64,000 bases of DNA from Roseomonas sp. (GTDB lineage Bacteria; Pseudomonadota; Alphaproteobacteria; Acetobacterales; Acetobacteraceae), in contig JAPSLO010000001.1 in assembly GCA_031180725.1 (NCBI GenBank), positions 124,001 through 188,000 of the forward strand, written 5' to 3'. Shown here piece after piece: positions 8,971 through 17,924 of the stretch. Under the pieces are notes generated by a model. That model did no database searches. It saw only the letters and a list, made by a program, of their open reading frames with translations, and had not been told where the DNA came from. The stretch's first letter is position 1. Each line of letters starts with the position of its first letter. Both the position numbers and the translations under genes were made by a program.

Positions 8971-9696
8971 ATGCCGCTGCCGGACTCCGAGATCCTCAGC
9001 CTGCCCCAGCCCGCTGGCGCCCTTGCGCCGGCGGAGGGCATCCCGGTGCGCTGGCGGCGTTCCCCGCATGCGAAGCGGGTCTCGCTGCGGATCTGCCCGC
9101 GCGAGGGTGCGGTGGTCGTCACACTGCCGCCCCGCGCCACGCGGCGAGCCGGTCTGGCGTTGATCCTGGAACACGAATCCTGGGTGCGCGAGAAGCTCGC
9201 CGCGCTGGCGCCCGCCGTGCCCTTCGCGCCCGGCGTGGAACTGCTCTTGGGCGGCGTGCCGTATGTGGTGCGCCACGCTCCGCGGGCACGCGGCGGCGCC
9301 TTCCTGGAAGGCGCTACCATCGTGGTAACCGGCGCACGCGAATTCCTGCCGCGGCGTCTGGGAGACTTCCTGCGCGCCGAGGCGAAGCGGCGCATCGCGC
9401 TGCTCGTCGGGCCGCATGCCGCGAAGCTGGGCGTAAAGCCGCGCCGCATCCGCGTAAAGGATACGCGCAGCCGCTGGGGAAGCTGTGCGCCGGATGGTAC
9501 GCTCGCCTTCTCCTGGCGGCTGGTGATGGCGCCCGATTGGGTGACGGACTACGTTGTGGCGCACGAGGTCGCGCATTTGCGCGAGCTGAACCACTCCGCG
9601 AGTTTCTGGACCCTGGTGGAAGGGCTGACGCCACATCGCGACGCCGCGGTGGAATGGCTGCGTCTGCACGGGCCGGCCCTGCTGCGGGTGGGCTAG
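8971..9696 (+). CDS. YgjP/SprT-like zinc metalloprotease (M48-like, DUF45)
   Basis: About 241 residues from the ATG at 8971; a GTG at 8929 is an in-frame alternative, and neither has a clear ribosome binding site. The zinc motif HEVAH (198-202 from 8971) is followed by LRELNHSASFW, which gives the third ligand. Upstream are RIRVKDTRSRWGSCAPDG and a WRLVMAP strand, the standard text of the YgjP-like DUF45 family. These are putative cytosolic metalloproteases of unknown substrate. The gene is convergent with xerD. Confidence 0.9.
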   Translation: MPLPDSEILSLPQPAGALAPAEGIPVRWRRSPHAKRVSLRICPREGAVVVTLPPRATRRAGLALILEHESWVREKLAALAPAVPFAPGVELLLGGVPYVVRHAPRARGGAFLEGATIVVTGAREFLPRRLGDFLRAEAKRRIALLVGPHAAKLGVKPRRIRVKDTRSRWGSCAPDGTLAFSWRLVMAPDWVTDYVVAHEVAHLRELNHSASFWTLVEGLTPHRDAAVEWLRLHGPALLRVG

Positions 9697-9699
9697 GCA

Positions 9700-9744
9700 C
9701 CACTGGCGGCCAGGGAGGGCTCCGCCCGCGAGCGCCCAGTGGGC
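9700..9744. repeat. Intergenic inverted-repeat element shared with 62741-62790
   Basis: The space between the convergent protease and xerD genes holds CCACTGG (9700-9706) facing CCAGTGG (9736-9742). Between them is a 17-base block, 9711-9727. The same 17 bases occur on the opposite strand at 62774-62790, and a CCAGTGGGC block accompanies both copies. The element may act as a bidirectional terminator or be a dispersed repeat. Confidence 0.55.
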
Positions 9745-9803
9745 TCCGGCCTTCGGGTGGGTCGGGAGGGGCAATGTCCCTCCAGGTCGAAGCCAAGCCA
9801 GCC

Positions 9804-10679
9804 CTATTCTGCCAGCGGATGTGCCTCCAGCACGCGGCGCAGATGGTCTTCGACGACCTTGGTGTAGATCTGCGTGGTCGCGATATCGGCGTGGCCCAGC
9901 AGCACCTGCAGGGTGCGCAGATCGGCGCGTCTGCCAAGCAGGTGGGTCGCGAAGGAGTGGCGCAGCACATGCGGGCTGACCCGCTCGGGATCCAGCCCCG
10001 CGGCGATGGCGGCGTCCTTCAGCAGCAGTCCCACGGCCTGGCGGGTGATGTGCCCACCCGCGGCGCGCGAGGGGAACAGCCAGCGCGAAGGCTTTTTCGG
10101 CGTGCCGCGGGCTTCCAGCGCGGCCTCGCGCGCGCGGCGGCTGATCGGCACCAGGCGTTCCTTGCCGCCCTTGCCCAGCACGGCGACCATCGGCGCATCG
10201 GCGCGCAGCGCGCCGGCGTGCAGTTCCGTCAGCTCGCTGACACGCAGGCCGCTGGCGTAGAGCAGCTCGATCACCGCCACAGCCAGCTTGCCGCGCGGGC
10301 CGGGCAGGGTCTCGGCGCCGGCGATCAGCGCCTCGACCTCGGCCTCCGTCAGCGCCTTGGGCAGGCTGGCGGGCAGTTTCGGGCTCTCGGTGAGCTCGGT
10401 CGGATCGTCCTCCCGCACCCCTTCGCGGGCCAGGAAGCGGAAGAACTGCCGCAGGGCGGAAAGCCGCCGCGCCGCGGTGCGCGCGGAAAGCCCGGCGGCG
10501 GACAGGCCGCGGAGGTAGGACTGCACCGTTTCCGCCTGCGCCCCCGCCGGGCCGGTGCCGTGCTGCCGGGCATGGGCAGCGAAATCGGCGAGGTCAGCGG
10601 CATAGGCCGCGAGCGTGTTGCGGGCGGCGCCACGTTCGGCGGCCAGCATTTCCAGAAAGGACTCGACATGCCGGTCCAT
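9804..10679 (-). CDS. xerD: Tyrosine recombinase XerD (dif-site chromosome dimer resolution)
   Basis: A 291-residue tyrosine recombinase of normal XerC/D length. The catalytic set is complete: R146 (ASGLRVSEL), K170 (GKGGKER), H237 and R240 (HVLRHSFATH), H263 (LLGHADI) and the nucleophile Y272 (IYTKV). An N-terminal SAM-like core-binding domain covers residues 1-85. The match to XerD over XerC rests on text such as HSFATHLLGRRADLRTLQ and is fairly secure. It is preceded by a tiny membrane-protein gene with a 9 bp gap. No attachment sites or phage genes are nearby, so this is the housekeeping recombinase, not an integrase. Confidence 0.92.
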   Translation of the reverse strand: MDRHVESFLEMLAAERGAARNTLAAYAADLADFAAHARQHGTGPAGAQAETVQSYLRGLSAAGLSARTAARRLSALRQFFRFLAREGVREDDPTELTESPKLPASLPKALTEAEVEALIAGAETLPGPRGKLAVAVIELLYASGLRVSELTELHAGALRADAPMVAVLGKGGKERLVPISRRAREAALEARGTPKKPSRWLFPSRAAGGHITRQAVGLLLKDAAIAAGLDPERVSPHVLRHSFATHLLGRRADLRTLQVLLGHADIATTQIYTKVVEDHLRRVLEAHPLAE

Positions 10680-10688
10680 GCCGGCAGG

Positions 10689-10838
10689 TCAGCTCCGGGG
10701 CACGAAGCGCTCCGCCGGGATGGGCTGTTCCACCGGCTGCGGGATGACGGCGGGGGGGAAGGCCCCAACCGCCAGCAGCCCCATCACCAGCGCGCCCAGC
10801 AGGATAACGGCGAGCAGCAGAAGGGGATGACGGAACAT
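10689..10838 (-). CDS. 49-residue single-pass membrane protein upstream of xerD
   Basis: The minus strand from ATG at 10838 encodes MFRHPLLLLAVILLGALVMG and continues to a stop at 10689. One transmembrane helix spans about residues 5-27, and a short proline-rich tail follows. It ends 9 bp before the xerD start, so the two are probably co-transcribed. Its start lies only about 30 bp from the divergent aroKB start. No function is known to me. Confidence 0.7.
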   Translation of the reverse strand: MFRHPLLLLAVILLGALVMGLLAVGAFPPAVIPQPVEQPIPAERFVPRS

Positions 10839-10870
10839 CGGGCGGGCGGATCCTCAGCCTGGGCGTCGCT

Positions 10871-12613
10871 GTGCTAGCCTCGGCTACCGTGTCACGCAAC
10901 CATGCCCTGGCGTCCCTTACGGAGCCGTCCGCCGAACCCGTCCTGGCGCCGCAGCCGGTGCATTCCTCGCCGTCCGGCCCGGTGCGCAGCATCGTGCTGG
11001 TGGGCATGCCGGGCGCCGGGAAGTCCAGCATCGGGCGCCGCCTGGCGGGCCGGCTGGGCCTGCCCTTCAAGGACGCGGACACCGAGATCGAGGCCGCGGC
11101 CGGCCTGCCCATCACCGAGATCTTCGCCCGCTACGGAGAGCCGCATTTCCGCGATGGCGAGCGGCGGGTGATCGCCCGGCTGCTGGCCGGCCCACCACTG
11201 GTGCTGGCCACGGGCGGCGGCGCCTTCGCCGATGCCGAGACCCGGGCGGCGGTCAGGGCTTCCGGCGCGCTGTCCGTCTGGCTGCGCGTGCCGCTGGCCA
11301 GCCTCCTGCGACGCGTGGCCGGGCGGGAGCACCGGCCGATGTTCCTCAATGCCGATCCGCGCGAGGTGCTGGAACGCCTTATCGCCGCGCGTCATCCCCT
11401 GTTTGCCGAGGCCGATATCACCGTGGACTGCACCGACGAGCCGCCCGAGATCACCACCCGCCGCGTGGCGGACGCCATCGCTGCCCATCGCGAGCCGGCG
11501 TGGCTGCGGGTGGGCCTGGGCGAGCGCGCCTATGACATCGTGGCGGGGGAGGGGCTGCTGGCCCGCGCCGGGGCCCTGATCGGGCCGGTCCTGCCGACCC
11601 GCCGCGTGGTGGTGGTGAGCGATGCCGAGGTGGCGAAGCTGCACCTGCCGGCGCTGCGCCGCGGGCTGGAGGCCGCCGGCTTCACCGTGATGGCCGAGCA
11701 CCTGGTGCCGCCGGGGGAGGCGACGAAATGCTTTGCCGTCGCGCAGGGCGCGATCGAGACCATGCTGGCCGCGGGCGCAGACCGGCGGACGGCGGTGGTG
11801 GCGCTGGGCGGCGGCGTGGTGGGGGATCTGGCCGGCTTCTGCGCCGCCATCGCGCTGCGCGGGCTGCCTTTCGTGCAGGTGCCGACGACGCTGCTGGCCC
11901 AGGTGGACAGTTCCGTCGGTGGCAAGACGGGCATTAACCTGTCGCTTGGGAAGAACCTGGTCGGCGCCTTCCACCAGCCGCGGATCGTGCTGGCAGATAC
12001 CTCGACGCTCGGCACGCTGCCGCCGCGCGAGCTGCGAGCCGGCTGGGCGGAGGTGGCCAAGCACGGGCTGATCGCGGGCGAGGAATTCTGGGCGTGGTGT
12101 GAGGAAGCCGGACCACGCGCAGTGCGGGGTGACCCCGAGGCCCTGGCCCATGCGGTGCTGGAAAGCTGCCGGCTGAAAGCCGCGGTCGTGGCCGCCGATG
12201 AGCGGGAGGAGAGCGAGGAGGGCGGCCGCGCGCTGCTGAACCTCGGCCACACCTTCGGCCATGCGCTGGAAGCCGAGAGTGGCTATGGCGGCGCCCTGCT
12301 GCATGGGGAGGCCGTGGCGGTGGGGCTGGGGCTGGCGGCCTCGCTCTCCGCGCGGCTGGGGCACTGTTCGCAGGAGTGGCCGGGGCGGGTGATCAGCCAT
12401 CTGCAGGCGGTGGGGCTGCCGGCCCGCATCGGCGACCTGCCGCGCAGCTATTCCGCCCGGCTGCTGCTGGGCCGCATGCGCAACGACAAGAAGGCCCGGG
12501 ACGGCGCCATGCGCTTCGTGCTGTTCAAGGGCCCCGGCGCCTGCTTCACCGCCGGCGGTGTGCCGCCCGAGCAGGTGGAACGCCTGCTGCTGGACGAGGG
12601 CTGCGCCCCGTGA
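10871..12613 (+). CDS. aroKB: Fused shikimate kinase / 3-dehydroquinate synthase
   Basis: A 580-residue bifunctional protein of the shikimate pathway. Residues about 38-205 are a shikimate kinase, with Walker A GMPGAGKSS at 45-53, DADTEIE and the GGGAF loop. Residues about 208-580 are 3-dehydroquinate synthase, with GGGVVGDLAGF, the VDSSVGGKTGIN motif, and LGHTFGHALE carrying zinc-binding histidines. The two steps are not consecutive in the pathway (AroB is step 2, AroK step 5). The reading frame is continuous with no stop or frameshift. GTG at 10871 is used here; GTG at 10889 and ATG at 10901 are alternatives, as the conserved region starts only near residue 38. Confidence 0.95.
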   Translation: MLASATVSRNHALASLTEPSAEPVLAPQPVHSSPSGPVRSIVLVGMPGAGKSSIGRRLAGRLGLPFKDADTEIEAAAGLPITEIFARYGEPHFRDGERRVIARLLAGPPLVLATGGGAFADAETRAAVRASGALSVWLRVPLASLLRRVAGREHRPMFLNADPREVLERLIAARHPLFAEADITVDCTDEPPEITTRRVADAIAAHREPAWLRVGLGERAYDIVAGEGLLARAGALIGPVLPTRRVVVVSDAEVAKLHLPALRRGLEAAGFTVMAEHLVPPGEATKCFAVAQGAIETMLAAGADRRTAVVALGGGVVGDLAGFCAAIALRGLPFVQVPTTLLAQVDSSVGGKTGINLSLGKNLVGAFHQPRIVLADTSTLGTLPPRELRAGWAEVAKHGLIAGEEFWAWCEEAGPRAVRGDPEALAHAVLESCRLKAAVVAADEREESEEGGRALLNLGHTFGHALEAESGYGGALLHGEAVAVGLGLAASLSARLGHCSQEWPGRVISHLQAVGLPARIGDLPRSYSARLLLGRMRNDKKARDGAMRFVLFKGPGACFTAGGVPPEQVERLLLDEGCAP

Positions 12614-12667
12614 CGCACATGACCCGAAGGCTGGTCCCGGCTGGAGGGGAGTGATAGCCCTTCAGCC

Positions 12668-13240
12668 ATGCCTCTCTCTCCCCCCGCCGAGCGCGAGCTG
12701 CTGCACAACCGGGACATCGAGCTGCGCGGCTACCAGCGCGCCGATGGGCTGTTCGACATCGAAGCCCATCTGACCGACACCAAGACCTATCCCTTCGACA
12801 ATCTCGACCGCGGCTCCATCCAGCCCGGGGAGCCGCTGCATGGCATGTGGGTGCGCATGACCGTGGGCGAGGACATGGTGATCCGCGACTGCGAAGCGGT
12901 GTCCGACTTTACCCCCTATGACATCTGCCCGCAGGCGGCGCCGAACTTCGCCGCGCTTGCGGGAGTGCGCATCGGCACCGGCTTCAACGCGGCGGTGCGG
13001 GAGAAAGTGGGCGGGGTTCTGGGCTGCACCCATCTGCGCGAAGTGCTGGCCCAGATGGCGACCGTGGCCTACCAGACCATCAGCCCCGTGCGCTGGCGGA
13101 AGAACCGCGAGGCGCGGGAGGCCGCCATCGCCCGCGGCGAGACCCCGCCGCCGCCTGTCCGCACCGTGCCGGTCGGCACCTGTTATGCCTATGCGCCGGA
13201 CAGCGAGGTGACGAAACGGGCGCTGGCAGCGGGCGAGTAG
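12668..13240 (+). CDS. DUF2889 protein
   Basis: A 190-residue protein. The text ELLHNRDIELRGYQRADGLF, the DTKTYPF segment and GCTHLREVLAQMATVAYQT are characteristic of the DUF2889 family, which has no assigned activity. Conserved histidine and cysteine in LGCTHL hint at a catalytic or metal role, but this is a guess. It lies 54 bp after aroKB on the same strand. Confidence 0.85.
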   Translation: MPLSPPAERELLHNRDIELRGYQRADGLFDIEAHLTDTKTYPFDNLDRGSIQPGEPLHGMWVRMTVGEDMVIRDCEAVSDFTPYDICPQAAPNFAALAGVRIGTGFNAAVREKVGGVLGCTHLREVLAQMATVAYQTISPVRWRKNREAREAAIARGETPPPPVRTVPVGTCYAYAPDSEVTKRALAAGE

Positions 13241-13320
13241 GGGCGAGCTGCGCGGGCCTCCCATTCTCCGCTCGCGGGGGAAGGGACGGGTCGGGGCGCG
13301 AAGTAGCCCCCCAATCCGGC

Positions 13321-13593
13321 TCAGGCCTCCCCTGGCGCCTTCAGCTCCAACGCCAGTGCGTGCATCCCGCCCGCGAATTCCGCTGAAAGCGCTGCATAGA
13401 CGGCGCGGGACCGCGCCACCCGGCTCATCCCGGCGAAGCTCGGGGATACTATACGCACCGTGTAGTGGGTCTCCCCGCCCGGGGCGGCGCCGGCATGGCC
13501 GACATGACGGTGACTGTCATCCACCACCTGCACCTCGGCCGCCTCAAAGGTGCTGCGAAGCGCGGCGGCAATGCGGTCGGCACGGCGGGACAT
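13321..13593 (-). CDS. bolA: BolA family protein
   Basis: 90 residues from the ATG at 13593 (MSRRADRIAAALRSTF). The BolA fold is shown by VQVVDDSHRHVGHAG, HYTVRIVSPSFAGMSRVARSRAVY and GGMHALAL, with the invariant histidine before ALAL. BolA proteins work with monothiol glutaredoxins in iron-sulfur cluster handling and affect envelope stress. The frame is open further upstream to 13692, but the extension overlaps the space of the divergent J-domain gene and is not BolA-like, so the shorter start is preferred. Confidence 0.9.
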   Translation of the reverse strand: MSRRADRIAAALRSTFEAAEVQVVDDSHRHVGHAGAAPGGETHYTVRIVSPSFAGMSRVARSRAVYAALSAEFAGGMHALALELKAPGEA

Positions 13594-13701
13594 ATCCCTG
13601 ATATAGTTGGGGAAATGCGGTATTCCAAGCCGCGCTATCCTCATGTCCATGCTGCGGTGCGGCGCCTTGCGCGCCCTGGCACCCGCGCCCATAACTGGCC
13701 G

Positions 13702-14313
13702 ATGCCACGACGGAGCGAGCGGATCTTCCTGGGAGTCCCCGAAACGTCAGGGCCGCCGCCGCGGTCCTGCGAGCACTCGGGCTGCGCCCTGGCCGGTGAG
13801 TTCCGCGCGCCCCGGGATCGCAACCACCTGAATCAATATCGCTGGTTCTGCCTGGAACATGTGCGCGAATACAATCGCGCCTGGGACTACTACAAGGGGA
13901 TGGGCCCCACCGAAATCGAGGCCGAGCTGCGCTCCGATTCCGGTTGGCAGCGGCCGACCTGGCCGCTCGGCCGGCTGGGCGGCTTCAACCCCTTCGAAAG
14001 CGAATACCTCCGCGACCCGCTGGGCGTGCTGCGTGATACCCCGCTGCACAAGGCCCGCCGCGATCCGCCGCGGAAGAAGGATGAACCGCCGGCCGAGCTG
14101 CGCGCTGCCCTGGATGTGCTGGGCCTCGGCTGGCCGCTGGACCAAGCCACGCTCCGCGCCCGGTACAAGGAGCTGGCGAAGCGCCACCACCCCGATGCCA
14201 ATGGCGGCGATCGCCAGGCGGAGGAACGGCTGAAGGACATCAATCGTGCCTACAGCCTGCTGCGCAAGCGCCTTGCGTCCGGGCCCGCCGAGGCCCAGGC
14301 CGCCGCCGGCTAG
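13702..14313 (+). CDS. J-domain protein (DnaJ-class co-chaperone)
   Basis: 203 residues from ATG at 13702. The N-terminus has CEHSGCALAGEFRAPRDRN and WFCLEHVREYN, a small Cys/His-containing region typical of an alphaproteobacterial J-protein family. The C-terminus is a J domain with the HPD motif in KRHHPDANGG, followed by INRAYSLLRKR. It would stimulate an Hsp70 partner. A pairing with bolA on the opposite strand and cobST downstream is a frequent neighbourhood in alphaproteobacteria. The frame extends upstream to 13465, but the extension carries no conserved sequence. Confidence 0.9.
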   Translation: MPRRSERIFLGVPETSGPPPRSCEHSGCALAGEFRAPRDRNHLNQYRWFCLEHVREYNRAWDYYKGMGPTEIEAELRSDSGWQRPTWPLGRLGGFNPFESEYLRDPLGVLRDTPLHKARRDPPRKKDEPPAELRAALDVLGLGWPLDQATLRARYKELAKRHHPDANGGDRQAEERLKDINRAYSLLRKRLASGPAEAQAAAG

Positions 14314-14402
14314 GCGGCGTGCTGCTGCGCCGCGGCGGGTAGCCCTGCCGCCCTGACCGCCCTAGACTTCCCCCCCATCACTCGCAACGTCCGGACCGCC
14401 AC

Positions 14403-15413
14403 ATGACCAAGGTCGCCACCCTCGCCGAGACCAGGGACACCGCCACCATCAACACGCCCGACACGCAGGTGAAGGTGCGCGAGGTGTTCAATATCGACAG
14501 CGACCTCGTCGTACCGGCCTTCTCCGTCCGCACCGAGCATGTGCCGGAGGTTGACCAGACCTACCGCTTCGACAAGGAGACGACGCTGGCGATCCTGGCC
14601 GGCTTCGCCTTCAATCGTCGCGTCATGGTCCAGGGCTACCACGGCACCGGCAAGTCCACCCATATCGAGCAGGTTGCGGCGCGGCTGAACTGGCCCTGCA
14701 TCCGTATCAACCTGGACAGCCACATCAGCCGCATCGACCTGATCGGCAAGGACGCCATCGTCCTGAAGGACGGCAAGCAGGTGACGGAGTTCCGGGAAGG
14801 CATCCTGCCCTGGGCCCTGCAGCACCCCTGCGCACTGGTCTTCGACGAATACGACGCCGGCCGACCGGACGTGATGTTCGTGATCCAGCGCGTGCTGGAG
14901 GTCGAGGGCAAGCTGACCCTGCTGGACCAGAACAAGGTGATCCGCCCGCACCCGATGTTCCGCCTCTTCGCCACGGCGAACACGGTGGGCCTGGGCGACA
15001 CCACCGGCCTCTATCACGGCACGCAGCAGATCAATCAGGGCCAGATGGACCGCTGGAACATCGTGGCGACCCTGAACTACCTGCCGCATGCGCAGGAGAC
15101 GCAGATCGTCATGGCCAAGATGGGCCTGGACGAGAAGGACACGAAGATGAAGCGCCAGGTGGAGGCGATGGTGGCGCTGGCCGACCTGACCCGTGCCGGC
15201 TTCATCGCGGGGGACATCTCCACCGTCATGTCGCCGCGCACCGTCATCACCTGGGCCGAGAACACCCGGATCTTCGGCGATGTCGGCTTCGCCTTCCGCC
15301 TGTCCTTCCTGAACAAGTGCGACGAGGCGGAACGCGCGACGGTGGCCGAATACTATCAGCGCTGCTTCAACGAGGAGCTGCCGACCGGCACCCTGCTGCG
15401 CAAGGCCGGCTGA
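14403..15413 (+). CDS. cobS: Aerobic cobaltochelatase subunit CobS (AAA+)
   Basis: A 336-residue AAA+ ATPase of the MoxR-like class. Walker A is GYHGTGKST (78-86) and Walker B LVFDEYD starts at 145. The text [20 protein letters not shown] and [16 protein letters not shown] is diagnostic for CobS. With CobT it forms the ATPase assembly that drives CobN to insert cobalt into hydrogenobyrinic acid a,c-diamide. CobN is not in the window. It is followed 10 bp later by a GST gene and then by cobT. Confidence 0.96.
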   Translation: MTKVATLAETRDTATINTPDTQVKVREVFNIDSDLVVPAFSVRTEHVPEVDQTYRFDKETTLAILAGFAFNRRVMVQGYHGTGKSTHIEQVAARLNWPCIRINLDSHISRIDLIGKDAIVLKDGKQVTEFREGILPWALQHPCALVFDEYDAGRPDVMFVIQRVLEVEGKLTLLDQNKVIRPHPMFRLFATANTVGLGDTTGLYHGTQQINQGQMDRWNIVATLNYLPHAQETQIVMAKMGLDEKDTKMKRQVEAMVALADLTRAGFIAGDISTVMSPRTVITWAENTRIFGDVGFAFRLSFLNKCDEAERATVAEYYQRCFNEELPTGTLLRKAG

Positions 15414-15423
15414 GACCAGGACC

Positions 15424-16059
15424 ATGGCGGCCCGCTTCCTGCTGCACCATGCGCCCCGCTCCCGCTCCCTCGGCAGCCTCTGGCTGCTGGAGGAGGCGGG
15501 CGCCGGGTACGAGCTGCACTGGCACGACCTGGAAGCGAGCACCCATAAGAGCCCCGACTATTTGGCGCTGAATCCGGCCGGAAAGGTGCCGGCGCTGGTG
15601 GATCGCGGACCGCATGGAAGCTGGCGAGGCGTGGTGCTGACGGAATCCGCGGCGATCGCGGCATATCTCGCCGACCTCCTGCCCGAAGCCCGCCTGGCGC
15701 CCGCCATCGGCACGAAGGACCGCGCCGCCTGGCAGTTCTGGATGGCCTATGGCCCCGGTGTGGCGGAGCCCGCCATGATGGACATGGCCTTCCCGCGCGC
15801 GAAGGAACCGCCCGCCCGAGCCGCCGGCTGGCCGTCCTTCCAGGAGGTGCTCGCCCGCATCGAGGCCGCGCTGGACGGACGTGCCTGGCTGCTGGGCGAG
15901 AGATTCACCACCGCCGACCTGGTGGTCGGCGGCCTGCTCTGCTTCTGCAACCAGATCGGCATGCTGCGCGCCGGGCCGAATGTGACCCGCTACGTGGCCG
16001 CGCTGGAGGACCGGCCGGCCCGCAAGCGCGCCTTCTCCATGGGAGCGCCAACGGCGTGA
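15424..16059 (+). CDS. Glutathione S-transferase-like protein between cobS and cobT
   Basis: A 211-residue GST-fold protein. The thioredoxin-like half has [30 protein letters not shown] and [13 protein letters not shown]. The all-alpha half includes [18 protein letters not shown], the N-capping box and hydrophobic staple of GSTs. It sits inside the cobS-cobT pair, and its stop codon overlaps the GTG start of cobT, so it should be translated with them. A role in cobalamin synthesis is not implied by the family; general detoxification or glutathione chemistry is equally likely. Confidence 0.9.
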   Translation: MAARFLLHHAPRSRSLGSLWLLEEAGAGYELHWHDLEASTHKSPDYLALNPAGKVPALVDRGPHGSWRGVVLTESAAIAAYLADLLPEARLAPAIGTKDRAAWQFWMAYGPGVAEPAMMDMAFPRAKEPPARAAGWPSFQEVLARIEAALDGRAWLLGERFTTADLVVGGLLCFCNQIGMLRAGPNVTRYVAALEDRPARKRAFSMGAPTA

Positions 16060-17924
16060 GCGCCAAGCCCGACCAGACCCGTCAGGAAGAATTCAAGCGC
16101 GCCACCGCCGGCGTGCTGCGCGCCATCGCGCAGCAGCCGGAGGTGCAGGTGGCCTTCCAGCCCGGCCCCTCGGGCCTGGCCGGCAAGCGCGCCCGCCTGC
16201 CGCTGCCGACCCGGTCCCTGCCGCCGCATGAAATGGCGAAGCTGCGCGGGGCGGCAGACGCCATCGCGCTGAAGCTGCGCCACCACGATGAGGGCGTGCA
16301 CGCCGCCCGCCTGCCGGCAAGGCGCGAGGCGCGGGAAGTCTATGACGCGCTGGAGGATGTGCGCGTCGAGGTGGTCGGCAGTCAGCACATGGCCGGCGTC
16401 GCCGCGAATCTCCGCGCCCGCCTGGCCGACCAGTGCGAGGCCGAGGGCTACGACCGCATGACGCGGAAGGACCAGCTGCCGATGGCGGCCGCGCTGGGCC
16501 TGCTGGTGCGCGAGAAGCTGACCGGCGAGCCGCCGCCGCCGGCCGCCCGCCGTGTGCTGGACCTGTGGCGCGACACGTTGGGCGAGAAGGCCGACGAGGC
16601 GCTGGCCGAGATGGCTCACAATGCCGCCGACCAGGACGCCTACGCCCGCGCCGCCCGCAAGCTGCTGGCCGCGCTGGACCTGGCCGAGGCCGAAGTCGAG
16701 ACGGAATCCGAGCAGGACGAGGAGGAAGGCGAGGGCGGCGAGAGCACGCCCCAGCAGGACCAGTCCGGCGAGGGCGAGAGCCAGGCGCAGGACACCGAGA
16801 GCATGCTCGGCGCCCAGCCCGAGACCATGCAGGGCGACGCCGCCGAGGACGAGACCGAGGAAGGCGAGGAGGAGGGGGCCGCCGCCGATGGCGACGACCG
16901 TCCGGGCGGCCCGACCCAGCGGCGCGAGGTGCCGCAGGTGGAGGATCCCTCGGCCTACCGCGCCTATACCCGTCATTTCGACGAGGTGGTGGAGGCGGAG
17001 GACCTCTGCGACGCGGATGAGCTGGGGCGGCTGCGTCAGCAGCTCGACCAGCAGCTCAGCCACCTGCAGGGAGTCGTTTCCAAGCTGGCGAACCGGCTGC
17101 AGCGCCGGCTGCTGGCGCAGCAGCAGCGCGCCTGGGAATTCGACCTGGAGGAAGGTCTGCTGGATGTCGCACGGCTGGCGCGCGTGGTGGTCAATCCGCT
17201 GCTCTCGCTGAGCTACAAGCGTGAGAGGGAGGCGGATTTCCGCGACACCGTCGTCACCCTGCTGATCGACAATTCGGGCTCCATGCGCGGGCGCCCGATC
17301 ACCGTGGCGGCCATGTGCAGCGACATCCTGGCGCGCACCCTGGAGCGCTGCGGCGTGAAGGTGGAGATCCTGGGCTTCACGACCCGCGCCTGGAAGGGCG
17401 GGCAGAGCCGCGAGCGCTGGGTGCAGGAAGGCAAGCCGCGCAATCCGGGCCGTCTGAACGACCTGCGGCACGTGGTCTACAAGGCCGCCGACGAGCCCTG
17501 GCGCCGCGCGCGCAAGAATCTCGGCCTGATGCTGCGCGAGGGGCTGCTGAAGGAGAACATCGACGGCGAGGCGCTGGAGTGGGCCTATCGCCGCCTGCTG
17601 GCGCGGCCGGAGCACCGGCGCATCCTGATGGTGATCAGCGATGGCGCGCCGGTGGATGACTCCACGCTCTCCGTGAACCCCGGCAACTACCTGGAACGCC
17701 ACCTGCGCAAGGTGATTGCGGAGATCGAGGGGCGCGACGCGGTGGAGCTGATCGCCATCGGCATCGGGCACGACGTCACGCGCTACTACCGCCGGGCGGT
17801 GACCATCGTGGATGCCGAGGAGCTGGGCGGGACGATGATGAAGAAGCTCGCCGAACTCTTCGACGAAGACGCGGCCATGGCCTGGCAAAGGGCCGCCGCG
17901 GAGCGCGCGCCGGCCATCGTTTGA
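16056..17924 (+). CDS. cobT: Aerobic cobaltochelatase subunit CobT (vWA domain)
   Basis: A 622-residue protein starting with GTG at 16056, overlapping the GST stop by 4 bp. The N-terminal third is helical CobT_N, and residues about 210-290 are a long Glu/Asp-rich acidic region. The C-terminal von Willebrand A domain carries the MIDAS motif DNSGSMRG, with D405, S407 and S409. It is the partner of CobS in the chelatase that loads cobalt into the corrin ring with CobN. The last codons overlap the TTG start of the next gene. Length and layout are normal for the family. Confidence 0.96.
   Translation: MSAKPDQTRQEEFKRATAGVLRAIAQQPEVQVAFQPGPSGLAGKRARLPLPTRSLPPHEMAKLRGAADAIALKLRHHDEGVHAARLPARREAREVYDALEDVRVEVVGSQHMAGVAANLRARLADQCEAEGYDRMTRKDQLPMAAALGLLVREKLTGEPPPPAARRVLDLWRDTLGEKADEALAEMAHNAADQDAYARAARKLLAALDLAEAEVETESEQDEEEGEGGESTPQQDQSGEGESQAQDTESMLGAQPETMQGDAAEDETEEGEEEGAAADGDDRPGGPTQRREVPQVEDPSAYRAYTRHFDEVVEAEDLCDADELGRLRQQLDQQLSHLQGVVSKLANRLQRRLLAQQQRAWEFDLEEGLLDVARLARVVVNPLLSLSYKREREADFRDTVVTLLIDNSGSMRGRPITVAAMCSDILARTLERCGVKVEILGFTTRAWKGGQSRERWVQEGKPRNPGRLNDLRHVVYKAADEPWRRARKNLGLMLREGLLKENIDGEALEWAYRRLLARPEHRRILMVISDGAPVDDSTLSVNPGNYLERHLRKVIAEIEGRDAVELIAIGIGHDVTRYYRRAVTIVDAEELGGTMMKKLAELFDEDAAMAWQRAAAERAPAIV

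Noticed and set aside
9804-10679. The tyrosine recombinase as a mobile-element integrase
   Set aside because: Its motifs and length fit chromosomal XerD, and there are no phage, plasmid or attachment features nearby.
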